From positions 248,001 through 312,000 of the forward strand of contig OZ026533.1 in assembly GCA_964020055.1 (NCBI GenBank): 64,000 bases of DNA, in the 5' to 3' direction. Positions 45,908 to 54,964 of this stretch are shown here, piece by piece. The position numbers and the translations under genes are program-made. The notes under the pieces were generated by a model. That model saw nothing but the letters and a program-made list of their open reading frames with translations. It ran no database searches and had not been told where the DNA came from. This DNA is from G964020055 sp964020055. Lineage in GTDB: Bacteria; Pseudomonadota; Alphaproteobacteria; WRAU01; Hepatincolaceae. How positions within the stretch are numbered: position 1 is the stretch's first letter; each line of letters starts with the position of its first letter.

Positions 45908-46888
45908 ATGAAAGATATTGTAATTAGTATCAAAAATTTAAAAGTAAAATTCAAAACTATAGATAATAAGATAATACATGCTTTAAATGGTATTAATCTT
46001 GATGTATATGCAAAAGAAACTTTAGCTATAGTAGGAGAGTCTGGATCTGGTAAAACACAACTTTCTCTTAGTATCATGAAGCTTTTTGATAAAAATGCTA
46101 TTGTTTCTGGAGAAATATTATTCGAAGAAAGAAATATTTTAACAGAGCCATTGGAAAAATTAAATAAAATTCGTGGAACAAAAATTTCTATGATCTTTCA
46201 AGACCCAATGACTTCTTTGAATCCTTATTTAAAGATTTCTGAGCAGCTAGAGGAAGTGTTATTGAGTAAAAATAAAGCAGATATAAAAACAGCTACTGAA
46301 AAATCTATAGAAATGTTAAAGCTTGTTGGAATATCAGAGCCAGAAAGAAGGATGAATCAGTATCCGCATCAGTTTTCAGGTGGTATGCGTCAAAGAATAA
46401 TGATCGCAATGGCTTTATTAACTAATCCAGTTTTGTTGATAGCAGATGAACCAACTACAGCTTTAGATGTTACTATTCAAGCTCAAATTTTAGATATATT
46501 TGAAAAATTAAAAAAAGAAATGGGACTTGCTGTTATAATGATAACTCATGATTTAGCTGTAGTATCAAATATTGCAGATAAAATAGCTGTGGTATATGCA
46601 GGAAATATTGTTGAATATGGTACTAGAGATGATATATTTAACTTTCCTAAACATCCATATACTCAGGCATTATTAAAAGCAATTCCTAAATTAGATCAAA
46701 ATAAGAACGAAAGATTATTTCTTATAAAGGGTGTACCTCCTGTTCTTACAGAAGAACCATATTACTGTGCATTTAAGGATAGATGTACATTTGCAATGGA
46801 TAAATGTAGCGATTTTTTACCTAAAGAGGTGATTTTATCTCAAACTCATAAATACAGATGTTTTTTAGGAGATAATAATGATAAATAA
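45908..46888 (+). CDS. oppD: Oligopeptide ABC transporter ATPase D
   Basis: This 326-residue ABC ATPase energises peptide import. Walker A is GESGSGKT, the signature HQFSGGMRQR, Walker B LLIADEPTTALD and the switch His is in MITHDLAVV. The C-terminal OPP extension has a Cys set (YYCAFKDRCTFAMDKC with a later YRCF), the pattern reported to bind an iron-sulfur cluster in OppD/F-type proteins. It overlaps oppF by 11 bases. Confidence 0.96.
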   Translation: MKDIVISIKNLKVKFKTIDNKIIHALNGINLDVYAKETLAIVGESGSGKTQLSLSIMKLFDKNAIVSGEILFEERNILTEPLEKLNKIRGTKISMIFQDPMTSLNPYLKISEQLEEVLLSKNKADIKTATEKSIEMLKLVGISEPERRMNQYPHQFSGGMRQRIMIAMALLTNPVLLIADEPTTALDVTIQAQILDIFEKLKKEMGLAVIMITHDLAVVSNIADKIAVVYAGNIVEYGTRDDIFNFPKHPYTQALLKAIPKLDQNKNERLFLIKGVPPVLTEEPYYCAFKDRCTFAMDKCSDFLPKEVILSQTHKYRCFLGDNNDK

Positions 46889-47873
46889 TATATTGGAAGT
46901 AAAAGATTTAACTGTCATTTATAATCTAAATATCAAGAAGCCTAAAAAAATATTTCATTCTAAGGTGCCATTATATGCTTTGAATAATGTAACCTTTAAT
47001 CTTGAAGAAGGTGAAATTTTAGGAATAGTTGGAGAATCAGGTTGTGGTAAATCTACGTTAGGAAAAACTATTTTAAGACTTCTCAATACAAAAACTGAAG
47101 GTAAAATTATCTATAAAGGTAATGATCTGATCAATCTAAATGAAAAAGAACTAAAAAAATATAGAAAAGAAATACAAATAATATTTCAAGATCCATTAGC
47201 AAGTTTAAATCCTAAAATGATCATTAAGGATATAATTGCAGAACCATTAACAGTTTTTTATCCTGAGCTATCTAAAAAAGAAGTTGAAGAAAAAGTTTTT
47301 AATATCATGGAAAAAGTAGGACTTTCAGCATCTGTAGCAGAAAGATATCCTCATGAATTTTCAGGTGGACAATGTCAAAGAATTGGTATTGCAAGAGCTA
47401 TGATAGTTGAACCTAAATTACTTGTATGTGATGAAGCAGTTTCTGCATTAGATGTTTCAATAAAAGCTCAAATTATCAATTTATTATTAGATTTGAAACA
47501 AGAATACAAAATGTCTATAATTTTTATTAGTCATGATTTATCTTTAGTAAAATATATTAGTGATAGGATATTAGTTTTTTATTTAGGTTATTTAGTAGAG
47601 TATGGAACGTCAAACTCACTATATGAAAATCCATTACATCCTTACACGGAAGCGTTGATATCTTCAATCCCTAGTTTAGATAATAAAAAACAAAGAATTA
47701 TACTATCTGGTGATATACCATCTCCTTTAGAACTTCAAAAAGGTTGTCCTTTTGTAAGCAGATGTATATATGCTAAGGATAGATGTAAAATAGAAAAACC
47801 TGTTTTGAAGACTTTAGAAAATAATCAAGGCTTCAATCATTCAGTTTCTTGTTTTTATCCTTTATATAAATAA
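46878..47873 (+). CDS. oppF: Oligopeptide ABC transporter ATPase F
   Basis: The 331-residue partner ATPase has Walker A GESGCGKST, the signature EFSGGQCQRIGIARAM (Cys after SGGQ instead of the common R), Walker B LVCDEAVSALD with Ala in place of the usual Pro-adjacent residue, and FISHDLSLV. A C-terminal Cys cluster (GCPFVSRCIYAKDRC, then VSCFYP) is present. AGGAG lies inside the end of oppD, so translation is coupled. It is the last gene of the A-A-B-C-D-F operon. Confidence 0.95.
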   Translation: MINNILEVKDLTVIYNLNIKKPKKIFHSKVPLYALNNVTFNLEEGEILGIVGESGCGKSTLGKTILRLLNTKTEGKIIYKGNDLINLNEKELKKYRKEIQIIFQDPLASLNPKMIIKDIIAEPLTVFYPELSKKEVEEKVFNIMEKVGLSASVAERYPHEFSGGQCQRIGIARAMIVEPKLLVCDEAVSALDVSIKAQIINLLLDLKQEYKMSIIFISHDLSLVKYISDRILVFYLGYLVEYGTSNSLYENPLHPYTEALISSIPSLDNKKQRIILSGDIPSPLELQKGCPFVSRCIYAKDRCKIEKPVLKTLENNQGFNHSVSCFYPLYK

Positions 47874-47877
47874 AATA

Positions 47878-47908
47878 GTAGCTCTCAATATAAAATAATG
47901 AGAGCTAC
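47878..47908. terminator. Inverted repeat after the Opp operon
   Basis: GTAGCTCTCA and TGAGAGCTAC form a perfect 10-base-pair stem with an 11-base loop right after the oppF stop. A good T-tract is present only when read on the minus strand, so its role as a plus-strand terminator is likely but not certain. Confidence 0.6.
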
Positions 47909-48003
47909 ATTATCAAATTACTAGTATAAATTCATCTATATATTCTTGATAAAATTTTGAGTGTTTATAGCTTGAAAAATTGTATAAAATATTTTTTAAG
48001 TTA

Positions 48004-48459
48004 TTAATTTTTATTATTAAAATTTTTATCATCCTGGGCTCCTTGTTTATTTATTTTTATAATCAGGTGTTCATTTACTTTTGTTATGTTGAAATATTCA
48101 GGATTATTTTTTAATAAATTATTTTTTATATCTAATTTTAAAATATTATTTATGTACCCATTATTCATTCTTATTGTTATGTATTTATTTTTATAGTGCT
48201 TTTGTTTTGATTTTTTAAGTTCTTTTAATATTTTATTTTTAATATCTATTACTTTATTTTTTATTTCTCTAACAAAAATTTCTATTTTGAAATATTCATA
48301 TGATAGTTCATCTAGACTATTATCAAAAGATTTTTTATTTTGATCAAAATATAATAATGAATAATATTTTATATCCAATAAATTATCATATAAAAAATTT
48401 TTACTAAATATATAAGGGTTACTATTCTTGATGTAGTAATTATATATATAATTTTTCAC
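48004..48459 (-). CDS. Hypothetical protein, Lys/Asn/Tyr-rich
   Basis: The 151-residue frame starts 37 bases after the zinc-ribbon gene on the same strand. It is rich in Asn, Lys, Tyr and Ile, with a helical, basic middle (residues 60-95, for example IKNKILKELKKSKQKHYKNK) and no signal peptide. AAGGA lies about 5 bases before the ATG, which supports translation. I recognise no domain. Its neighbours (zinc ribbon, S24 repressor) suggest an accessory, possibly phage-derived block. Confidence 0.5.
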   Translation of the reverse strand: MKNYIYNYYIKNSNPYIFSKNFLYDNLLDIKYYSLLYFDQNKKSFDNSLDELSYEYFKIEIFVREIKNKVIDIKNKILKELKKSKQKHYKNKYITIRMNNGYINNILKLDIKNNLLKNNPEYFNITKVNEHLIIKINKQGAQDDKNFNNKN

Positions 48460-48495
48460 AATTTTTTCCTTATTGAGTTTTTATTTGTCTTAAAG

Positions 48496-48807
48496 CTATT
48501 GAGGGAATGTATTTTTTATAAAACATTTTTTACAAAATTTATTTAAATTATCAAAATATGATGTGTAATAATTATTTTTATGTAACAGGTATAACAATTT
48601 ACAATTTGCACACATATAAATTTCATTTTCATAAATTTCAAGCATACAGTCCTTACATATAATAATATCAAGTGTTTGTATTCCCAAAATAGTTTCTTCT
48701 TTATTTAGTGTAAATTTTGCAGAATACATGTAATCCTCAATAAATTGACGATTACAAAAAGTACACTCTTTATTGTATATGGATATTTTTTTAGAGGTTT
48801 CTATCAT
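48496..48807 (-). CDS. Small zinc-ribbon protein
   Basis: This 103-residue protein contains four CxxC pairs: CTFC (about residue 16), CKDC (about 52), CANC (about 67) and CKKC (about 91). They could hold two zinc ions. The linkers are hydrophilic and not similar to a named family. Such proteins often bind nucleic acid or act as transcription modulators. A perfect palindrome (48841-48865) lies just upstream, where a promoter or operator would be. Confidence 0.6.
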   Translation of the reverse strand: MIETSKKISIYNKECTFCNRQFIEDYMYSAKFTLNKEETILGIQTLDIIICKDCMLEIYENEIYMCANCKLLYLLHKNNYYTSYFDNLNKFCKKCFIKNTFPQ

Positions 48808-48840
48808 GATAAATACTTTTTTTATTATACTATATTAAAA

Positions 48841-48865
48841 TAGTGTAACTCTATAAGTTACACTA
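48841..48865. promoter_or_regulatory. Perfect palindrome, possible operator or terminator
   Basis: TAGTGTAACT and AGTTACACTA form a perfect 10-base-pair inverted repeat around CTATA. It lies 34 bases upstream of the zinc-ribbon start and 77 bases beyond the stop of the S24 repressor. The half site contains GTTACA, which also occurs twice (49582-49587 and 49601-49606) in front of the repressor gene, so binding by that repressor is conceivable. It could equally end transcription of the repressor. Confidence 0.45.
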
Positions 48866-48941
48866 GTCAACGTTTTTAATTTTAATATTTATCATTAAAT
48901 ATTATTACTCGAATATTCTTATATAAGTGTTTTTATAAATT

Positions 48942-49565
48942 TTAATATTTATCTATAGATATTTTTCCCCTGACTTTACCGATAATTTTTATTTTATTAG
49001 AAGGTAATAAAATTTCCCAATTACTATATTTATCTACATCATTATTAGAGGTAATTATTAATTTATTAGGAATTTTTTGTATACGTTTTATATAAAATGT
49101 ATCATCATAAATAAAACTATAAATACCTGTATTGCTGTTAATATTATTTATAGATATGTCTATAAATAGTATATCTCCAAGTTTTACTAAATTTTCCGAA
49201 AGATCTTCCTCTACCTTGAATGCAATAGTCTCACCTGAATCAAATATTTTCATATAGTCCAAAGTACTTTTTAGAACAGGAAGTTTTTCTTTTACTATCT
49301 TTGCAGATTTACAATTAATCAAATTAAAAATATTTGTGTAAAAATTCAAGTGAATTATTTCATCACATTCAATATTAATTTCTTTTATTAAATCTTCAGG
49401 TTTTATTTCTAATGCATTTGATAATTTTATTAAATTTTTATGAGTAAATTGATTTTCTCCAGATTCTAATCTTGAAATTTGCATAGCGCTCATACCTGAT
49501 TTAAATGCTAGTTGACGCATAGATAAATTTGCTAATTCTCTATATTTAGTTAAATTATTTTTCAT
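48942..49565 (-). CDS. XRE/S24 phage-type repressor, catalytic Ser missing
   Basis: The 207-residue protein has an N-terminal helix-turn-helix (SMRQLAFKSGMSAMQISRLE) and a C-terminal S24-like domain. The catalytic Lys region is kept (TFYIKRIQKIP), but the nucleophile motif, normally G-x-S-M-x-P, reads VEEDLSENLVKLGDILFID and has no matching Ser-Met. It therefore probably does not cleave itself. It is a distant paralogue of the repressor at 13784-14437, which shows the opposite loss. No Shine-Dalgarno sequence is visible before the ATG, only an A-tract. Confidence 0.82.
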   Translation of the reverse strand: MKNNLTKYRELANLSMRQLAFKSGMSAMQISRLESGENQFTHKNLIKLSNALEIKPEDLIKEINIECDEIIHLNFYTNIFNLINCKSAKIVKEKLPVLKSTLDYMKIFDSGETIAFKVEEDLSENLVKLGDILFIDISINNINSNTGIYSFIYDDTFYIKRIQKIPNKLIITSNNDVDKYSNWEILLPSNKIKIIGKVRGKISIDKY

Positions 49566-49581
49566 TTTAAAAAAAAAAGTT

Positions 49582-49624
49582 GTTACATATATCTTAAAAG
49601 GTTACAATATATATATATATATAT
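49582..49624. repeat. GTTACA direct repeats and (AT)9 tract upstream of the second repressor
   Basis: GTTACA occurs at 49582 and 49601, 19 bases apart (about two helical turns), and is followed by nine AT units at 49607-49624. The arrangement in front of a repressor gene suggests an autoregulatory site. The AT run is a mutable microsatellite that could alter promoter spacing. Confidence 0.35.
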
Positions 49625-49835
49625 TTATATAATATCATTAGAGAATATTATTACAATATTATAAAAACTGGATAAATTTATATTATAATCTTTTTATGAT
49701 GACATTTATCTATTAAAATATTAATGTTCACAGATAATAAATTAAAGTTATATAAATTTTTTCTTATAATAATAAATGCTTTTTGATATTTTTTATAGTA
49801 TCATTAAGTAGTTTTAATTTAATTATATGTGTGTT

Positions 49836-50306
49836 ATGAAAAAAATTATTTTTATATTATTGGTTACCTTTTGTAGTACAAATTTATTTGCATTGGATGG
49901 TTATGTTGGTGCAGGCTTAAATGCGGGAAAAAGAAATAAAACTTCTAGCACTATTGGTAAAGTAGCTTTTAATGGTTTTCTAGGGGTGAATATTATTGAT
50001 AGTATTGCTTTAGAAGCATATACTGAAAGCTTTACTAAATATGCATTTTATGGAGTTTTTAAAATAAAAATTTTAGGCTTAGTTACTCCATTTGTAAAGT
50101 TAGGTTTAGGTTATGCCGATTATTCTGGTGGTGATTTTACAGTGTCTAAAAAAGGACTTACAAAAAATTTAGTACTGGGTGCTGAGTTAAATATTACTGA
50201 ACATCATGCTGTTGCTATTGCATATAATTACACTAATTTATCGAAATCTTCTTCTATAAATGTAAATGATTCAGATGTATTATTAACCTACAAATATACT
50301 TTCTAG
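49836..50306 (+). CDS. Small outer-membrane beta-barrel protein
   Basis: From the ATG at 49836 the 156-residue product begins with a Sec signal (MKKIIFILLVTFCSTNLFA, cleaved before LDGYVG). It continues as alternating strands typical of an eight-stranded OprF/OmpA-like or surface-antigen barrel: GYVGAGLNAGKRN, LGLVTPFVKLGLGYADYSGG, AVAIAYNYTNLSK. The final residues KYTF end in Phe, the signal recognised by the BAM complex. An ATG three codons earlier is possible. It is likely exposed on the cell surface; the ligand is unknown. Confidence 0.8.
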   Translation: MKKIIFILLVTFCSTNLFALDGYVGAGLNAGKRNKTSSTIGKVAFNGFLGVNIIDSIALEAYTESFTKYAFYGVFKIKILGLVTPFVKLGLGYADYSGGDFTVSKKGLTKNLVLGAELNITEHHAVAIAYNYTNLSKSSSINVNDSDVLLTYKYTF

Positions 50307-50314
50307 TTTTTATT

Positions 50315-50348
50315 AAACATAAATCATAATGTAATTTGGTTTATGTTT
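50315..50348 (+). terminator. Terminator after the barrel gene
   Basis: AAACATAAA and TTTATGTTT pair over 9 bases (extendable by one), followed by a T-rich stretch. It lies 9 bases after the stop of the barrel gene. Confidence 0.65.
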
Positions 50349-50518
50349 AATTTGTTTTCTTACCTTCTCCTGCTTGTTTTAAAATACTCTTATAACACAT
50401 AAGTTTTTCTAGTTATTAAAGACATTCTTTATTATATTTTAATATAAATCAAAAAATTCACATAATATTATATAAATATACCTATTGATAAAATATCAAA
50501 ATATATTAGGAGGAGAAA

Positions 50519-50854
50519 ATGGGATTTTTAAAAATCTTATTTAGTAATAAAATCACAAATACAATTTTAAATAAAGTGACTTCAAAAGGATTTAGTGCCC
50601 CCAGTCTAATAATAATATTTATTGGAACTTATTTAGGCTTTAATCCTGATGTAGTTCAACAATTGGGGTTTTTGATTGGTGCAATGACAAAGTCAGAACA
50701 AGAATATTTATTTAAACTAATAATATATTTATGTCAAAATTTACTATATTTTTGGATAATAATATTATTAATAAAAAATATATTTATGATTCCAACAAAA
50801 GAAGAAACATTATTTATTGTAATAATAAGAAGGATTTTTAAGCTATATAACTAA
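50519..50854 (+). CDS. Small membrane protein, holin-like
   Basis: The 111-residue protein has two hydrophobic segments (about 28-45 and 66-88) and a basic C-terminal end (RRIFKLYN). This is the general profile of class II holins, which open the inner membrane for lysis. A very strong ribosome binding site (AGGAGGAGAA) precedes the ATG and contrasts with the weak sites of its neighbours. No endolysin lies nearby. It could also be an ordinary two-helix membrane protein; the family is not recognised. Confidence 0.5.
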   Translation: MGFLKILFSNKITNTILNKVTSKGFSAPSLIIIFIGTYLGFNPDVVQQLGFLIGAMTKSEQEYLFKLIIYLCQNLLYFWIIILLIKNIFMIPTKEETLFIVIIRRIFKLYN

Positions 50855-51066
50855 GAAAATATATAAGAAATGATATTGTATATCGATTGCTGAAATTATA
50901 ACTATATTGTAATATAATATTTGCTTCAAAATATGAAGCTTTTCTTTTTAACTTATTATTTAAAAATAGAATTTTGTGTAAATGAATTTTAATACTTTCA
51001 TTTTTATTAGATATTGGTTATGATAATATGTATTTTTAATATAGAAGCAAAGTCGGAGACAGTTAT

Positions 51067-51609
51067 ATGAAAAATAAAATAAAATTTAGTGCAGTTGTAT
51101 GTTTGATTATATTGGTAGTATCATTACCTTTGCATGCAGAAAATGACTTTATAGTAATTGATACTCAAAAAGCACTATCTTCATCAAAGGTTTTTAATAA
51201 TGTTCAAACACAATTAAATCAGTTTGCTCAGGATATGCAAAAAGAATATAATGATAAAGAAGCTGTATTGAAAAAAGAATATGATAGTTTACTAGAAAAT
51301 AAAAGTAATTATTCTCCTAAGATGTTAGATGAAAAGATGCATGATATTCAAAATAGAGTTAAAGTTTTACAAGATAAATTTACTTTAAGAAAACAAAATT
51401 TTGATAAACTATCTGTTGATTCTAGTAAAATTATTGAAGATAAAGTAAAAGAAATAGTACAGAAATTATCTAAAACTTCAAAAGTAGATACAATTTTTCA
51501 AGCTTATGCGTTTGTAGCTGGTATATATCCTGCAAGCAAAGATAAAACAAACGAAGTTACAAAAATGCTAGACGCTTCTTTACCAAAAATAGATTTAAAA
51601 AGACCTTAA
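51067..51609 (+). CDS. skp: OmpH/Skp-family periplasmic chaperone
   Basis: The 180-residue protein has a Sec signal (residues 1-24, ending LPLHA before ENDFIVID). It then shows the Skp fold: the strand FIVIDTQKALSSSK followed by long helices with NQFAQDMQKEYNDKEAVLKK and KVLQDKFTLRKQNF. Skp holds unfolded outer-membrane proteins on the way to BAM. bamA usually precedes it but is absent here. It is the first gene of a lipid A and fatty acid cluster. Confidence 0.82.
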   Translation: MKNKIKFSAVVCLIILVVSLPLHAENDFIVIDTQKALSSSKVFNNVQTQLNQFAQDMQKEYNDKEAVLKKEYDSLLENKSNYSPKMLDEKMHDIQNRVKVLQDKFTLRKQNFDKLSVDSSKIIEDKVKEIVQKLSKTSKVDTIFQAYAFVAGIYPASKDKTNEVTKMLDASLPKIDLKRP

Positions 51610-51652
51610 TTCTAATAGTAAAATAATATGTATCATTCATAGAGATTTATAT

Positions 51653-52666
51653 ATGACAATACCTAATATTAGGTCTAAAACTACAACAGTTGAGCAGTTA
51701 GCTAAAGTAGTATCAGCTAAAGAAGTTATAGGTGATAAAACAACTATGATTTCTGGTGTTGAAACCTTAAGTTTAGCTGTTCAACATCAAGTTTCATTTT
51801 ATGATAATATAAAATATTTTGATGATTTTAAAAATACACAAGCTTCAGCTTGTTTTATAAAAGAAAAAGACATTGCAAACGCAAAAAATGATTTGATATT
51901 AATAGTTGTCGATGAACCATATTTAGCTAATGCTTTTGCTTTAAATGAATTTTATAAACCAATTCCTAAAACCCCTTTCATATCAAAGCTTTCATATATT
52001 TCTGATAAAGCTAAAATAGGTAAAAATGTTCATATCTCTAACTTTGTAAATATTGGAGATGATGTAGTAATTGAAGATGATGTTTCTATAGATTCAAATG
52101 TAAATATAGAAGGTAATACTTATATTGAAAAAGGTGTAGACATACGTTCTAGTGTATCAATTAAAGATGCCTATATAGGTGAAAACACAATTATTCATAA
52201 CGGTGTAAGAATAGGGCAAGATGGTTTTGGTTTTGCCTCAAGTAAAGAATACGGTATTTATAAGATTATCCATATAGGGAAAGTTAGAATAGGCAAGAAC
52301 GTTGAAATTGGTGCAAATACTTGTATTGATAAAGCCGTTACAGGAGAAACAACTATTGGAGATTATACTAAAATAGATAATTTAGTTCAAATTGCTCATA
52401 ATGTAAAAATAGGAAAATATTGTTTTATAGCATCTCAAGTTGGAATAGCTGGTTCTTGTATTATAGAAGATGCAGTACAAATAGGTGGACAAGCTGGTCT
52501 TGCACCTCATATTAAAATTCTTAAAAAAACTCAAATAGGAGCTCAAAGTGGTATTTATAAAACAAATGACACTCCGGGTGAAACATTAATGGGTTATCCT
52601 GCTATGCCTATAAAAACTTTTTGGAAAATACAAGCTTTTACAAAAAAAATGTTGAACAAAAAATAA
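51653..52666 (+). CDS. lpxD: UDP-3-O-acylglucosamine N-acyltransferase
   Basis: LpxD adds the second hydroxyacyl chain in lipid A synthesis. The 337-residue protein has the N-terminal uridine-binding domain (FYDNIKYFDDFKNTQASACF) and a left-handed beta helix of hexapeptide repeats. The catalytic His region reads TKIDNLVQIAHNVKIGKYCF (His in IAHN), and NGVRIGQDGFGFAS is the other family motif. Length is normal. It lies between skp and fabZ. Confidence 0.94.
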   Translation: MTIPNIRSKTTTVEQLAKVVSAKEVIGDKTTMISGVETLSLAVQHQVSFYDNIKYFDDFKNTQASACFIKEKDIANAKNDLILIVVDEPYLANAFALNEFYKPIPKTPFISKLSYISDKAKIGKNVHISNFVNIGDDVVIEDDVSIDSNVNIEGNTYIEKGVDIRSSVSIKDAYIGENTIIHNGVRIGQDGFGFASSKEYGIYKIIHIGKVRIGKNVEIGANTCIDKAVTGETTIGDYTKIDNLVQIAHNVKIGKYCFIASQVGIAGSCIIEDAVQIGGQAGLAPHIKILKKTQIGAQSGIYKTNDTPGETLMGYPAMPIKTFWKIQAFTKKMLNKK

Positions 52667-52723
52667 TATCAAAAATATATAAATAAAAGTAATAAATTTA
52701 TTTACAAATCTCGTGGAGTTATA

Positions 52724-53170
52724 ATGGAAAAGAAAGAAGTGGTTTTGAATATAGAGGGTATAAAGAAATTAATTCCCCATAGATATCCTTTTTTATTAAT
52801 TGATAAGGTTGTATCCTTTACTAAACATGAAGCTATAGAAGCTATTAAAAATGTTACAGTAAATGAAGAATTTTTTAATGGTCATTTTCCTAATATGCCA
52901 ATTATGCCAGGTGTCTTAATAGTAGAAGCTCTAGCACAAACATCTGCTATATTTTATTTATTAAATCAAGGTTTAGAAGAAAGTAATGCTAGTGTTCTTT
53001 TCATGTCAATAGATGAATGTAAATTTAGAAAGCCAGTTATTCCAGGAGATATATTAAGCTTACGAATTACTCCTTTGAAAGAAAGAGGTAAAATAGTAAA
53101 AGTTATAGGAAAAGCATATTGCGATGATAATCTTGTGTGTGAAGCTATATTAACAGCAATAGTAAACTAA
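52724..53170 (+). CDS. fabZ: 3-hydroxyacyl-[acyl-carrier-protein] dehydratase
   Basis: FabZ dehydrates 3-hydroxyacyl-ACP in fatty acid elongation. The 148-residue hotdog-fold protein has HRYPFLLIDKV and FFNGHFPNMPIMPGVLIVEA, with the catalytic His in NGHFP and Glu in VEAL. GTGGAG precedes the ATG. Its place between lpxD and lpxA balances membrane phospholipid and lipid A synthesis from a common 3-hydroxyacyl pool. Confidence 0.96.
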   Translation: MEKKEVVLNIEGIKKLIPHRYPFLLIDKVVSFTKHEAIEAIKNVTVNEEFFNGHFPNMPIMPGVLIVEALAQTSAIFYLLNQGLEESNASVLFMSIDECKFRKPVIPGDILSLRITPLKERGKIVKVIGKAYCDDNLVCEAILTAIVN

Positions 53171-53196
53171 TTTTCTAAATATAAGGTAGATTCTTT

Positions 53197-54033
53197 ATGT
53201 CTATTTCTAATAAAGCTATTATACATTCAAGTTCTATAATTGCAGAGGGTGCATCTATAGACGAGGGTTGTGAAATTGGAGCTTTTACTATTATTGGTTC
53301 TAATGTGAAATTATCTAAAAATGTAAAAATAATGTCTTCTGTGATATTAGACGGAGATATTGAAATAGGTGAGGGAACGGTAGTTTACCCATTTACAACT
53401 ATAGGATTGCCTCCTCAAGACCTAAAATATAGAAACGAAGAAACAAAAATCATTATTGGTAAGAATAATGTAATAAGAGAGCATGTTACTATACATTTAG
53501 GTACATCAGAAGAAAAATCCGGTAAAGGAGTTACTAAAATTGGTGATGATTGTTTGATCATGGTAGGAGTTCATGTTGCCCATGATGTTGCAATAGGTAA
53601 TAATGTGATAATATCTAATAATACTCTAATTGCTGGGCATGTACTTATAGGTGATTATGCTATTATTGGAGGGGGAAGTGCAATTCATCAGTTTTGTAGA
53701 GTTGGTGCATATTCCTTTATTGGAGGTATGAGCGGTGTCGTTGCAGACATCATACCTTTTGCCTTATTTACTGGTGTTAGAGAAAAAGGCAGAATAAATG
53801 GTGTTAATGTTGTAGGTTTAAGAAGAAGAGGTTTTACAAATATAGAAATTAGAAGTGTAAAAGCTGTCTATGAACATTTATTTTCTTCTAATAAAAATGT
53901 GATTGATGCAGTATTAGATGTAGAAGCAAAATATAAAAACAATAGAGCTATAGAAACAATTATTGGATTTGTTAAAAATACATTAGCATCTAAATCAAGA
54001 TCTTTATGTACTAATTACGGTATACAATCTTAG
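53197..54033 (+). CDS. lpxA: UDP-N-acetylglucosamine O-acyltransferase
   Basis: LpxA carries out the first step of lipid A synthesis. The 278-residue protein is a beta helix with hexapeptide repeats, family motif GLPPQDLKY, and catalytic His in MVGVHVAHDVAIG; the nearby NNVIREHVTIHLGT also matches. GGAIHQFCRVG-like reads GGGSAIHQFCRVGAYSFIGG. The C-terminal helices follow. It is full length. Confidence 0.95.
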   Translation: MSISNKAIIHSSSIIAEGASIDEGCEIGAFTIIGSNVKLSKNVKIMSSVILDGDIEIGEGTVVYPFTTIGLPPQDLKYRNEETKIIIGKNNVIREHVTIHLGTSEEKSGKGVTKIGDDCLIMVGVHVAHDVAIGNNVIISNNTLIAGHVLIGDYAIIGGGSAIHQFCRVGAYSFIGGMSGVVADIIPFALFTGVREKGRINGVNVVGLRRRGFTNIEIRSVKAVYEHLFSSNKNVIDAVLDVEAKYKNNRAIETIIGFVKNTLASKSRSLCTNYGIQS

Positions 54034-54103
54034 TTTTTTAATATTAAACTATGCTATATTTTATATACTAACTTAATACAAATTAAAAATAATATATAAT
54101 CAG

Positions 54104-54940
54104 ATGAATGATAAATATTGCATTATAGTAGGTAAAGGTAGTTTACCTACTAAAGTTATTTCAGCTATGAAGAAAAAAAAAATAAATTTTGTCATAGCTG
54201 GCATAAAATCTATTAGTCCTTTTTTTTTAGTTAATTCTTTTGAACATTTTTGGTTTAATTTAGGTGAAGTAGAAACTTTATTAAATTCTATAAAACATAA
54301 TAATTGCAATAAAATAATATTTGCAGGTTATATGAAAAGACCTTCATTATTTAGTTTAAAATATGATAAATTAGGAAAAGATCTTGCTATTAAATATTTT
54401 AAAAATATAGGAGGAGATAATAGCTTATTATCACAAATAATATCTATTTTTGAAAGTAGAGGTTATGAAGTTGTACCTCCTCACACCATAGCTAATGAAA
54501 TTTTAGTAAAGCCCAAAATATATACTAAATCTTCTTATACTATAGATCAGCAGAAAGATATAAAAGTAGGGTTTGGTATAACAAAAAAAATTGGTAATCT
54601 AGATATAGGTCAGTCTATTATTATACAACAATCAATTGTTTTATCAGTAGAAGCACTAGAAGGTACAGATAATATGATAAAACGTACTAAAAAAATTGTT
54701 TTTAATACAGGAAGTAAGGCGATTTTAATTAAGACAAAAAAGAATATTCAGACTGATAAGGCTGATTTACCAGCAATAGGATGTAAAACTATAAAAAATT
54801 TATATAAAGCAAATATTTCTGGAGTGATTTTAGAAGCTGGTAATAGTATTATTTTAGATGAAGAAGAAACAATTAAACTAGCTAATAAATACAATATATT
54901 CATAGTTGGTTTTACAAAAGAAGATATAGATAATTTATAA
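54104..54940 (+). CDS. lpxI: UDP-2,3-diacylglucosamine pyrophosphatase LpxI
   Basis: LpxI (former DUF1009) makes lipid X from UDP-diacylglucosamine; it replaces LpxH in many Alphaproteobacteria. The 278-residue protein shows the N-terminal IVGKGSLPTKVISAMKKK, the central GDNSLLSQIISIFESRGYEV and the C-terminal motif with DLPAIGCKTIKN and LEAGNSIILDEEETIKLANK, as expected. lpxB, which often follows, is missing from this block. Confidence 0.92.
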   Translation: MNDKYCIIVGKGSLPTKVISAMKKKKINFVIAGIKSISPFFLVNSFEHFWFNLGEVETLLNSIKHNNCNKIIFAGYMKRPSLFSLKYDKLGKDLAIKYFKNIGGDNSLLSQIISIFESRGYEVVPPHTIANEILVKPKIYTKSSYTIDQQKDIKVGFGITKKIGNLDIGQSIIIQQSIVLSVEALEGTDNMIKRTKKIVFNTGSKAILIKTKKNIQTDKADLPAIGCKTIKNLYKANISGVILEAGNSIILDEEETIKLANKYNIFIVGFTKEDIDNL

Positions 54941-54964
54941 AATTATTTATATACTGTAATGATT

